A stretch of 64,000 nt of DNA from Dyadobacter sp. (GTDB lineage Bacteria > Bacteroidota > Bacteroidia > Cytophagales > Spirosomataceae). The position numbers and the translations under genes are program-made. This document shows positions 10,480 through 19,648 of this stretch, one piece after another. The stretch spans positions 1,827,013 to 1,891,012 of the forward strand of contig NZ_JAGIAS010000001.1 in the NCBI RefSeq assembly GCF_017744695.1, given 5' to 3'. The notes beneath the pieces were generated by a model that saw only the letters and a program-made list of their open reading frames with translations, did no database searches and was not told the origin of the DNA. Numbering within the stretch: the first letter of the stretch is position 1; each line of letters starts with the position of its first letter.

Positions 10480-10644
10480 TCCTTCCAGATTACGCCCCGG
10501 GAAAGCCCGGAAACTTTGATTAGCACGATGATAAATTTCCCTTCAAATAGTGTTTGCCGAATGCTTGTAAAAATTCCGTTCCTTATTTTACAAACGACCT
10601 GAGTAACCGGGCATTGCCCTATGAATTATACAAAGCGATTTTGC

Positions 10645-11478
10645 TCAGGAAAATAACTTCAAAAATGTAACAATAAATGGCGCCGACAGTAAAAGGCCGT
10701 CGAAACGGTCGAGGAAGCCTCCATGGCCGGGAATACTGCTCCCCGAGTCCTTGATGGCGATACTCCGTTTGAACAACGATTCCACCAGGTCGCCATACGT
10801 ACCCACCACCACGATAATCGCGCCGATGCAATACCACTTCCAGGGCTCGAAGGTACGGAAATAATGCCCCAGCGCAAATGCGATGATACCCGCAAAGACA
10901 GCACTGCCCATTGACCCTTCCCAGGATTTTTTGGGAGAAATGCGCTCGAACAGTTTCCTTTTCCCAAACTTGGTCCCCGCAAAATACCCCCCGATATCCG
11001 ACGCCCAGAGGAGCAGCAGGCTACCGAGTACGATCTCGTAGTTGTAAGTTCCTCCGCGCAGCGCCATCACGATGATCAATGCGAACGGCAATGCCACGTA
11101 AATAATGCCCAGGAACGTAAAACCGATATTCGTAAAGGGTTTCAGATCGTTCTTTTTATAGAGTTTGATAAAAAAGATCATCGATAGCAGCGGGCTGATA
11201 ATGAAGTAGTTTTCAAACTCGACAATGTCCTGCTCTATCAAATACGCAAGAAGCATCATGACTGTGCCACAGAACGTGCCATAATATGTAAGTGGCTGGT
11301 TACCATCGAGGCCGAGCAGTTTGTAAAATTCGAGCTGTGTGAGGGAGCTGATGGCGCAAAAAAGCAGCAAAAATGACCATTCACTGTAAACAATGCAACT
11401 AATAATAACAAATACGCCCGCCAACCCGGTGATGGTCCTTTGCTGTAAATTACTCAGGTTGTTTAAGCGCTTCGTCAT
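10645..11478 (-). CDS. cdsA: phosphatidate cytidylyltransferase
   Basis: Polytopic; WASDIGGYFAGTKFGKRKLFERISPKKSWEG, KDSGSSIPGHGGFLDRFDGLLLSAP signature. Confidence 0.95.
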   Translation of the reverse strand: MTKRLNNLSNLQQRTITGLAGVFVIISCIVYSEWSFLLLFCAISSLTQLEFYKLLGLDGNQPLTYYGTFCGTVMMLLAYLIEQDIVEFENYFIISPLLSMIFFIKLYKKNDLKPFTNIGFTFLGIIYVALPFALIIVMALRGGTYNYEIVLGSLLLLWASDIGGYFAGTKFGKRKLFERISPKKSWEGSMGSAVFAGIIAFALGHYFRTFEPWKWYCIGAIIVVVGTYGDLVESLFKRSIAIKDSGSSIPGHGGFLDRFDGLLLSAPFIVTFLKLFS

Positions 11479-11671
11479 TTGTTAGTATTGTTTGGGCCTT
11501 TTCCAGTTCGACTGCGGGCACATGCACTTCAAAGTTTCCGAATATCGGGTAATTACTATCCTGCTTGTTCACAATCACCGCCCCGATTCCATTCTGTTCC
11601 AAAATTTCGCGGGCTATTTCGGCCCGGATCGCCTGTCCGCTCTGGTAGGCCTTCGCCCAGTTTTCCTCCAT
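11450..11671 (-). CDS. DUF2007-like putative signal-transducing protein
   Basis: 73 aa; AYQSGQAIRAEIAREILEQNGIGAVIVNKQDSNYPIFGNFEVHVPAVELEKAQTIL. Confidence 0.75.
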   Translation of the reverse strand: MEENWAKAYQSGQAIRAEIAREILEQNGIGAVIVNKQDSNYPIFGNFEVHVPAVELEKAQTILTNDEALKQPE

Positions 11672-11694
11672 TATTTTTGAAATGTTAAATTATC

Positions 11695-12660
11695 TTAAAA
11701 GTTGCGCAGAACACCCGTTCCCGTCCCCTGGCCGTTTTTTCTGATCACCTGCAGAATGGCAGCAGACACAACCAGCGAAGCCGTAATGAGCATCAACGGC
11801 ATCGATTTTGCCTCTTCTATATTAATCTCTATCAGGCCTACATTATGTAAATACATCATTACCAGCACAAAACCATTGTTAACGAAATGTGCCAGGATCG
11901 CGACCCACAAATTGCCGCTCCAATAATACAGATAGCCGAACAATGCACCAAGCATCATACGCGGCAAAAAGCCGTAAAACTGGAAGTGAATAGCACTGAA
12001 AATAGCCGCCGACACCCAGATCGCCACATGAATATTGCGTAATTCGAGGTACAATTTGGATTGTATCACCCCCCGGAACAGGATTTCCTCCCCAAGAGCA
12101 GGCAACACCGTTACTACGAACAAAGCGATCAGCAGCTGGCCGAAATTCGTATAACTCGTGAGAAACTCCGTCATCACCGAAAGCTGGTCTTCCTTATCGC
12201 GCATCCATTTTTCGAGGCCCGACAATGCATCCGGTAAATCCATCGCCTGATTCCATTCGATAAACTTGCTGTTCGCCGGAATAAATGCCAGTACCAGCAA
12301 AAACACCAGTACCCAAATGTACCATACAGGTTTGCGCTCCGTGCTCAGGGCGCTTATGGTGCGGCGTTCGATATAGAACCAATAAATGAGTGTCGGGAGC
12401 AAATAGGAAAAGAAATGGACCGTACCTTGCATGATCATCAGCGCGTTCCACCCGTTTGGTACTTTTTCAGGTTCGGCAAAGAGCTGGGTGAGCAGGGCTG
12501 TAACGCTTTCGGTGTCCGCGCCAAGGTAAACGGCGAGCGCCATTACAGCCAGTACGTTGCCTACGGCCATACCGATAAGCATGAAGCCGACCAGTACCAA
12601 TAAACTGCCCCAGGTGCCGGGTACGCGCGAAACAGCCAGATTCGGGTTACTATTTTGCAT
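11695..12660 (-). CDS. CPBP family intramembrane glutamic endopeptidase
   Basis: LPALGEEILFRGVIQSKLY and FSAIHFQFYGFLPRMMLGALFGYLY motifs; start at MQNSNPN. Confidence 0.88.
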   Translation of the reverse strand: MQNSNPNLAVSRVPGTWGSLLVLVGFMLIGMAVGNVLAVMALAVYLGADTESVTALLTQLFAEPEKVPNGWNALMIMQGTVHFFSYLLPTLIYWFYIERRTISALSTERKPVWYIWVLVFLLVLAFIPANSKFIEWNQAMDLPDALSGLEKWMRDKEDQLSVMTEFLTSYTNFGQLLIALFVVTVLPALGEEILFRGVIQSKLYLELRNIHVAIWVSAAIFSAIHFQFYGFLPRMMLGALFGYLYYWSGNLWVAILAHFVNNGFVLVMMYLHNVGLIEINIEEAKSMPLMLITASLVVSAAILQVIRKNGQGTGTGVLRNF

Positions 12661-12717
12661 AATTGGTGTAAATTTACAGTTTATTATCATATTACTGCGT
12701 AGTGGTGTTGAAGGATT

Positions 12718-13707
12718 ATGGTTAAGATTGGAAATATAGAACTGAGTGATTTTCCGTTGCTGCTGGCGCCTATGGAGGACGTCAGCGACCCGCCTTTCCG
12801 TGCGGTCTGCAAGGAAAACGGGGCCGATTTGATGTACACCGAATTTGTGTCGTCCGAAGGGCTCATTCGTGATGCGGCTAAAAGCGTTCAGAAACTGGAT
12901 ATTTTTGAGTACGAAAGACCGGTGGGCATCCAGCTATTCGGCAGCGATGTGGAAACGATGGGCTCGTGCGCAGAGATCGCCTCGCGCGTGAACCCCGACC
13001 TGATCGATATCAACTACGGCTGTCCCGTAAAGAATGTCGCTTGCCGCGGCGCGGGCGCTGCATTGTTGCAGGACATTCCCAAAATGGTCAAAATGACGGA
13101 GTCGGTGATCAAGTCGACGCATTTACCGGTGACGGTAAAAACGCGCCTTGGCTGGGACGACAATACGAAGAATATCCAGGAAGTGGCGGAGCGCTTGCAG
13201 GATATCGGCATAAAAGCGCTGTCTATTCACGGGCGCACCCGCGTACAGATGTACAAAGGCGCGGCCGACTGGTCGCTCATTGCCAAAGTGAAGGAAAACC
13301 CGCGCATTACCATCCCAATTTTCGGCAATGGCGATATCGATACGCCCGAGAAGGCATTGGAATACAAAAATACCTACGGCGTAGACGGCATTATGATCGG
13401 CCGCGCGACGATCGGTAATCCGTGGATCTTCAACGAGATCAAGCATTACCTCAAAACCGGTGAAAAACTGCCGCCGCCTACCATGGAGCAGCGCGTGGAT
13501 GTTTGCCGCAGGCACCTCGAATTCTCCATCCGCTGGAAAGGGCCGGTAGCAGGTGTTTTTGAAATGAGAAGACATTATACCAATTATTTCAAAGGGCTGG
13601 AACACTTCAAACCATACAGAATGCGCCTCGTGGAAGCGCCTACCTTCGACGAACTCGACAGCATCCTCAAAGAAATTGCGAACGATTACAGCGAAATGGT
13701 ATGCTGA
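12718..13707 (+). CDS. dusB: tRNA dihydrouridine synthase (DusB family)
   Basis: LLAPMEDVSDPPFRAVC, DINYGCPVKNVACRGAGAALLQD, TVKTRLGWD, HGRTRVQMYKG. Confidence 0.93.
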   Translation: MVKIGNIELSDFPLLLAPMEDVSDPPFRAVCKENGADLMYTEFVSSEGLIRDAAKSVQKLDIFEYERPVGIQLFGSDVETMGSCAEIASRVNPDLIDINYGCPVKNVACRGAGAALLQDIPKMVKMTESVIKSTHLPVTVKTRLGWDDNTKNIQEVAERLQDIGIKALSIHGRTRVQMYKGAADWSLIAKVKENPRITIPIFGNGDIDTPEKALEYKNTYGVDGIMIGRATIGNPWIFNEIKHYLKTGEKLPPPTMEQRVDVCRRHLEFSIRWKGPVAGVFEMRRHYTNYFKGLEHFKPYRMRLVEAPTFDELDSILKEIANDYSEMVC

Positions 13708-14228
13708 AAGTAAATGTGGGCAACAAGCCGCAGGCCGAGCAGCCTGAAAACAGCCATGCATTTGAAATCGACCAGCGGAAAGAAGGCTGGTTTATCAATG
13801 GAAATGCTTTCAACGGCGACATTGCGGCGCTTGGCAACAACCGTTTCCACGTTATCTGGAACAACAAATCCTACAATATCGAAGTGCTGGACCGTAACCC
13901 GACCGAAAAAACGACGCATTTGCTCATCGACGGCCAGCATTACCACACTACGGCAAAGGACGACCTCGATCTTTTGCTCGAAAAAATGGGCATGCAGAAT
14001 GGCTCCGCTCAAAAGATCAACAACGTAAAAGCCCCTATGCCGGGTCTGATCCAATCCATCGCCGTGGCCGAAGGAGACAGCATTGCCAAGGGTGACAACC
14101 TGCTCGTGCTGGTGGCCATGAAAATGGAAAATGTGATTAAATCATCGGGAAGCGGGGTTATTAAAACGTTGAAAGTGACGCCCGGACAGATTGTGGAAAA
14201 AAACCAGGTATTATTGGAGTTTCACTAA
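13701..14228 (+). CDS. biotin carboxyl carrier-type protein
   Basis: [47 protein letters not shown] biotinylation motif AMKM. Confidence 0.9.
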   Translation: MLKVNVGNKPQAEQPENSHAFEIDQRKEGWFINGNAFNGDIAALGNNRFHVIWNNKSYNIEVLDRNPTEKTTHLLIDGQHYHTTAKDDLDLLLEKMGMQNGSAQKINNVKAPMPGLIQSIAVAEGDSIAKGDNLLVLVAMKMENVIKSSGSGVIKTLKVTPGQIVEKNQVLLEFH

Positions 14229-14289
14229 ATTACTTGTGAATCTGAACTTCGTCCGCTTATTTTTACGGATCAAAACACCACTCACAACC

Positions 14290-15012
14290 ATGCCGGAACC
14301 AAAATACAAACGTTTATTACTGAAACTCAGCGGAGAAGCACTCAACGGGGGCGACAAAGCCCAGGTCATCGACTTTAACATTCTCGACAATTATGCCAAG
14401 GAAATCAAAAGGATTACCGAGGTAGGCGTGCAGGTTGCAATCGTAATTGGTGGTGGAAATATTTTCCGCGGAGCTTCTGTGGAAAAATCCGGGATCGACC
14501 GGGTTCAGGGCGATCATATGGGCATGCTCGCGACCGTGATCAACGGGATGGCGATCCAGAGCTCACTGGAAAAACACGGAATGAACACACGCCTGATGTC
14601 GGCCATCAAAATGGAGCAGGTTTGCGAGCCATTGATCCGCCGCCGTGCTGTTCGTCACCTCGAAAAGGGACGTGTAGTGATCTTCGGAGCAGGTACCGGG
14701 AACCCTTATTTTACAACCGATACAACAGCGGGCCTCCGTGCCATCGAGTCGGAATCGGAGGTGGTTTTGAAAGGTACCCGTGTGGACGGTGTTTACACGG
14801 CCGATCCGGAGAAAGATCCGACGGCAACCAAATACGACCAGCTATCATTTGACGAGGCATTGGCCAAAAACCTCAAGATCATGGACCTTACCGCATTCAC
14901 GTTGTGCAAGGAAAATGACCTCCCGATCATCGTATTCGATATGAACAAACCCGGCAACCTGTACGATCTGGTGATGGGTGGAAACGTCGGAACGCTGATC
15001 TCGAACCAATAG
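14290..15012 (+). CDS. pyrH: UMP kinase
   Basis: [59 protein letters not shown]. Confidence 0.97.
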   Translation: MPEPKYKRLLLKLSGEALNGGDKAQVIDFNILDNYAKEIKRITEVGVQVAIVIGGGNIFRGASVEKSGIDRVQGDHMGMLATVINGMAIQSSLEKHGMNTRLMSAIKMEQVCEPLIRRRAVRHLEKGRVVIFGAGTGNPYFTTDTTAGLRAIESESEVVLKGTRVDGVYTADPEKDPTATKYDQLSFDEALAKNLKIMDLTAFTLCKENDLPIIVFDMNKPGNLYDLVMGGNVGTLISNQ

Positions 15013-15036
15013 AAAAATACAGCTTACTATAAAACA

Positions 15037-15597
15037 ATGGAAGAAATAGAATTATATCTGGATGACGCCAAGGATACCATGGACGGCGCAATCAAACACC
15101 TTATTATTGAATTAGGTAAAATCCGCGCCGGAAAAGCATCTCCGCAGATGCTGGAAGGTCTTCAGATCGAATACTATGGTTCAATGACGCCGATCCAGAA
15201 CGTGGCGACAATCAACACGCCCGATGCCCGGACGCTGGCGATCAAACCTTTCGAGAAGAAAATCATCAACGACATCGAAAAGGCGATCCGCAATAGTAAC
15301 CTGGGCTTCTCTCCTTCTAACGATGGCGAGCTCATCCGGATTTCTGTTCCCCCATTGAATGAAGAGCGCCGTCGCGAGCTCGTAAAACGTGCCAAAAACG
15401 AGATTGAAACCGCGAAGATCAATGTTCGTAATATCCGTCAGGATGCCAACAACTCGCTGAGAAAACTAACTAAGGAAGGTGTTTCCGAGGATTTGGTAAA
15501 ATCCAGTGAAGAGCGCGTTCAGAAACTGACAGACAGCTTCGTGGCCAAAATAGAGCAGATATTCTCCGTGAAAGAAAGGGAGATCATGGAAGTATAA
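15037..15597 (+). CDS. frr: ribosome recycling factor
   Basis: 186 aa; HLIIELGKIRAGKASPQMLEGLQIEYYGSMTPIQNVATI; VPPLNEERRRELVKRAK. Confidence 0.98.
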   Translation: MEEIELYLDDAKDTMDGAIKHLIIELGKIRAGKASPQMLEGLQIEYYGSMTPIQNVATINTPDARTLAIKPFEKKIINDIEKAIRNSNLGFSPSNDGELIRISVPPLNEERRRELVKRAKNEIETAKINVRNIRQDANNSLRKLTKEGVSEDLVKSSEERVQKLTDSFVAKIEQIFSVKEREIMEV

Positions 15598-15621
15598 TAC
15601 GACTGATTCCCTACCTTAACC

Positions 15622-15656
15622 AAACAAAAACCCGCCGAAAGCGGGTTTTTTGTTTG
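15622..15656 (+). terminator. intrinsic terminator downstream of frr
   Basis: AAACAAAAACCCGC CGAAA GCGGGTTTTTTGTTT. Confidence 0.85.
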
Positions 15657-15664
15657 ATTAAGGT

Positions 15665-15749
15665 CCCCGGACTGAAGTCCGGGGCAATGGGATTAAGATT
15701 GCTTAAAATTCAAAAAGAAACATGCAATGCCCTGGACTTTAGTCCGGGG
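15665..15749. repeat. pair of REP-like palindromes (CCCCGGACT-NN-AGTCCGGGG)
   Basis: Palindromes at 15665-15684 and 15730-15749, each a 9-bp arm with a 2-nt loop; the second has one T.G wobble. Confidence 0.8.
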
Positions 15750-15768
15750 AAAATATAGATTAATACAA

Positions 15769-16761
15769 TTATTTGTTGGCGCTGAATCCTTCGAAACCGC
15801 GGTGGTTCGACTCTTCGTACAAACGCTCCTTCGGCAAGCTGCGGAAGTAATCGTAGGTAATGCGCAAACCTTCTTCACGGGGCACTTTCGGTTCCCAACC
15901 CAGAACTTCTTTCGCTTTCGAAATATCCGGCTGGCGCTGTTTCGGATCGTCCTGTGGAAGCGGTTTGTAAACCACTTTCTGATCTGTGCCCGTCAGCTTG
16001 ATAATCTCTTCCGCAAACTGGCCGATCGTGATCTCCGCCGGGTTCCCGATGTTAACGGGCAACGAATAGTCGCTCATCAGCAGACGGTAAATGCCTTCTA
16101 CCAAATCATCCACATAGCAGAACGAGCGGGTTTGCGTACCATCACCGAACACGGTAATGTCCTCGCCGCGCAACGCCTGGCCCATGAATGCAGGCAATAC
16201 CCGTCCGTCGTTCAGGCGCATTCTGGGTCCGTAGGTATTGAAGATACGAACAATACGCGTTTCGAGGCCGTGGTAGCGGTGGTACGCCATCGTGATTGCC
16301 TCCTGGTAACGCTTCGCCTCGTCGTAGCAGCCGCGCGGCCCGATCGGGTTCACGTGGCCCCAGTAATCTTCGGTTTGCGGGTGCACGAGCGGGTCGCCGT
16401 ATACCTCCGAAGTGGAAGCGATAATGAAACGTGATTTTTTGGCACGGGCCAATCCCAGCAGGTTATGCGTTCCCATTGCGCCTACTTTGAGCGTCTGGAT
16501 CGGGATTTTCAGATAGTCGATCGGACTGGCGGGAGATGCGAAGTGCATAATGTAATCGAGCTCGCCGGGTACATGCACATATTTGGTCACATCATGATGA
16601 TAAAACTCGAAATTCGGGTTGGGCATCAGGTGTTCGATATTGCGCATATCGCCGGTGATCAGGTTGTCCATCCCGATCACATACATTCCCTCCTTTAAAA
16701 AACGCTCGCAGAGGTGCGAACCCAGGAAACCTGCTGCTCCCGTAATTAAAACACGTTTCAT
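15769..16761 (-). CDS. UDP-glucuronate decarboxylase (UDP-xylose synthase family SDR)
   Basis: [57 protein letters not shown]. Confidence 0.92.
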   Translation of the reverse strand: MKRVLITGAAGFLGSHLCERFLKEGMYVIGMDNLITGDMRNIEHLMPNPNFEFYHHDVTKYVHVPGELDYIMHFASPASPIDYLKIPIQTLKVGAMGTHNLLGLARAKKSRFIIASTSEVYGDPLVHPQTEDYWGHVNPIGPRGCYDEAKRYQEAITMAYHRYHGLETRIVRIFNTYGPRMRLNDGRVLPAFMGQALRGEDITVFGDGTQTRSFCYVDDLVEGIYRLLMSDYSLPVNIGNPAEITIGQFAEEIIKLTGTDQKVVYKPLPQDDPKQRQPDISKAKEVLGWEPKVPREEGLRITYDYFRSLPKERLYEESNHRGFEGFSANK

Positions 16762-16797
16762 TAAGATGAGTAAGTTAGAGTATTTACTATTTTATGA

Positions 16798-18114
16798 TCA
16801 GGCCGGTACCACCTTCTCGCGACCGATGCTATAATAGGTATAACCCATTTCACGCATCTGATCGAGTTCGTACAAGTTTCTGCCGTCGAAAATCACCTTG
16901 TTTTTCAACAGTTTACCCATTTTCTCAAATTCCGGCGTGCGGAACTGAGGCCATTCGGTAAAGATCATCAACGCATCCGCGTCATCGAGCGCTGCGTAAG
17001 GCGTGTGGCAGAAAGTAACCTTATCGCCCAGAACGCCCTTCACATTAGGCATCGCCTCAGGATCATAGGCGGTCACTTTCGCGCCGGCTGCGAGCAATGC
17101 ATCGATGTTTTCCAATGCAGGAGCTTCCCGGATATCATCAGTATATGGTTTGAATGCCAGGCCCCACACTGCGATCGTTTTGCCTTTCAGCCCATCACCG
17201 AAGAACCCTTCCACCATCGGAAGCAGTTTCTTTTTCTGGTCGTAGTTCACATCCATCACCGATTTCAGGATGCGGAAGTCATAGTCGTAATCTTTGGATG
17301 TTTTGGCGAGCGCCTGAACGTCTTTCGGAAAACAGCTACCGCCGTATCCGATCCCCGCGAACAGGAAGCGCTTGCCGATACGGCTGTCCGTACCGATACC
17401 GCGACGAATATCGTCCACATTCGCACCTACTTTCTCGCAAAGGTTCGCGATTTCGTTCATGAAGGTGATCTTCATGGCCAGGAATGAATTCGCTGCATAT
17501 TTGGTCATTTCTGCCGAGCGCTCATCCATGAAAATAACAGGGTTACCCTGGCGTACCAGCGGGGCATACAACTTCTCCATTACCTTTTTGGCTTTTTCCG
17601 AGGTTGTACCCACCACGACGCGGTCGGGTTTCATGAAATCTTCCACGGCTACGCCCTCACGAAGGAACTCGGGGTTCGACACCACGTCGAAATCCACTTT
17701 GGCATTTTTAGCGATCGCCGCGTGTACTTTCTCAGCCGTTCCGACCGGCACCGTGCTCTTGTCGATGATCACCGCATACTGATCCAGGATCGGCCCGAGA
17801 TCGTCTGCCACTTTGAGAATATATTTCAGGTCGGCAGAGCCGTCTTCCCCCGGAGGCGTTGGTAATGCGAGGAATATCACCTGCGCATCTTTGACACCTT
17901 CGGCCAGGTTGGTCGTAAACAACAAGCGTCCTTCGGCCACATTGCGGTCGAAAAGAACGTCGAGACCCGGCTCGTAAATGGGTATTTCTCCTTTTTGAAG
18001 GCGTTCAACCTTTCTGACGTCGATATCGACGCAAGTCACCTGGTTGCCGGTCTCGGCAAAGCAAGTACCTGTCACCAAACCCACGTATCCTGTTCCTACT
18101 ACTGCAATTTTCAT
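16798..18114 (-). CDS. ugd: UDP-glucose 6-dehydrogenase
   Basis: MKIAVVGTGYVGLVTGTCFAETGNQVTCVD; GIGYGGSCFPKDVQAL; VWGLAFKPYTDDIREAP. Confidence 0.96.
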   Translation of the reverse strand: MKIAVVGTGYVGLVTGTCFAETGNQVTCVDIDVRKVERLQKGEIPIYEPGLDVLFDRNVAEGRLLFTTNLAEGVKDAQVIFLALPTPPGEDGSADLKYILKVADDLGPILDQYAVIIDKSTVPVGTAEKVHAAIAKNAKVDFDVVSNPEFLREGVAVEDFMKPDRVVVGTTSEKAKKVMEKLYAPLVRQGNPVIFMDERSAEMTKYAANSFLAMKITFMNEIANLCEKVGANVDDIRRGIGTDSRIGKRFLFAGIGYGGSCFPKDVQALAKTSKDYDYDFRILKSVMDVNYDQKKKLLPMVEGFFGDGLKGKTIAVWGLAFKPYTDDIREAPALENIDALLAAGAKVTAYDPEAMPNVKGVLGDKVTFCHTPYAALDDADALMIFTEWPQFRTPEFEKMGKLLKNKVIFDGRNLYELDQMREMGYTYYSIGREKVVPA

Positions 18115-18325
18115 AAACGGTTAATTATATATAGCTGTTTTGGCACTTGTTTAATAAAATCCGGGAATTGTACTTAACTAAGTCCAGTGCGTGAGGACGG
18201 TTGCAAAAGTAATTTTTTTAGGCGAATGTTCACCTTCGCGATTTGTATTTGTTCGTTACTGGCTAGCGAATTTGTCGCATTCTCACTATCATTGGGTAGT
18301 CACACAAATATAATCATCAACACCT

Positions 18326-19492
18326 ATGGACACACGAGAAAAGGACCTGACTATAAACCCCTCCGACGAAATTTGTAACCTCATCAAACAAACCGTCAGG
18401 GATTTCGCCGCGCTGCACATCAAGCCAAACATCCGTACCTGGGACGACCAGCAGCATTTTCCAAAAGAACTTTTCAGATCGCTGGGAGAGCTCGGCCTCA
18501 TGGGTATGCTCATTCCTGAGAGCCTCGGTGGCGCAGGGCTCGGCTACCGCGAGTATGTTACGGCTATTATCGAGCTGGCGAAGGTCGATCCGTCGGTAGC
18601 CTTGTCAATGGCAGCACACAATTCGCTTTGTACCAATCATATCTACATGTTCGGCAACGACGAACAGAAGCAAAAATACCTGCCCGGCCTCGCTACGGGC
18701 TCGCTTGTGGGTGCGTGGGGCCTTACCGAGCCTAATACCGGTTCCGACGCGGGCAATATGCGCACAGTGGCCGTCCGGGATGGGAACGACTGGGTAATCA
18801 ATGGTTCCAAAAACTTCATTACCAATGGCAAAAGCGCCGATGTGCTGGTCGTAATGACCCGTACCGGAGAACCAGGCGACAAGCATGGCGCCACCGCATT
18901 CGTGCTCGACACCAATACACCGGGTTTCACGGCGGGCCGCAAGGAAGACAAACTCGGAATGCGGGCTTCTGAGACCGTGGAACTGTTGTTTCAGGATTGC
19001 CGTATTCCGGACAGCCAACGATTGGGAGAGATCGGCGACGGGTTCATACAATCCCTTAAAGTGCTCGATGGCGGCCGCATTTCCATCGCCGCGTTGGGCG
19101 TAGGTACCGCCTGGGGCGCGTATGAGGCAGCTCTGACCTATTCCAAAGAACGCAAGCAGTTCGGCAAAGCTATCTGCGACTTCCAGGCCATTGCATTCAA
19201 ACTCGCCGACATGTACACCGATGTCCAGGCTTCGTCATTACTCACTTTCCATGCCGCTGCATTGAAAGACGCCGGAGAAAAAGTGACGCTGGCGAGCTCG
19301 GTGGCCAAATACCACTCGTCGGAAACAGCTGTGCGCGTGGCCAACGAAGCGGTGCAGATATTCGGAGGTTACGGGTTTGTGAAAGATTATCCCGCCGAAA
19401 AATTCTATCGCGACAGCAAGCTTTGTACCATCGGCGAAGGCACAAGCGAAATACAGAAAATCGTTATTTCCAAGGAAATATTGAGGAACTAG
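18326..19492 (+). CDS. acyl-CoA dehydrogenase
   Basis: GAWGLTEPNTGSDAGNMRT, ERKQFGKAICDFQAI, QIFGGYGFVKDYPAEKFYRDSKLCTIGEGTSEIQ. Confidence 0.95.
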   Translation: MDTREKDLTINPSDEICNLIKQTVRDFAALHIKPNIRTWDDQQHFPKELFRSLGELGLMGMLIPESLGGAGLGYREYVTAIIELAKVDPSVALSMAAHNSLCTNHIYMFGNDEQKQKYLPGLATGSLVGAWGLTEPNTGSDAGNMRTVAVRDGNDWVINGSKNFITNGKSADVLVVMTRTGEPGDKHGATAFVLDTNTPGFTAGRKEDKLGMRASETVELLFQDCRIPDSQRLGEIGDGFIQSLKVLDGGRISIAALGVGTAWGAYEAALTYSKERKQFGKAICDFQAIAFKLADMYTDVQASSLLTFHAAALKDAGEKVTLASSVAKYHSSETAVRVANEAVQIFGGYGFVKDYPAEKFYRDSKLCTIGEGTSEIQKIVISKEILRN

Positions 19493-19648
19493 TTCCCGTA
19501 TCGCAACCTTTTACCCGGCTCTTTCAAAAAGAAACCCTGTTTATTCCAACCGGCCAATAAGTAAGCACCGCCGGTTGGAATTTGCTTTTTCTTCGCCTCC
19601 CTCCAAGGCACAAGTATGCTGCATTCCGTCACAGACCAAACATGAAAT

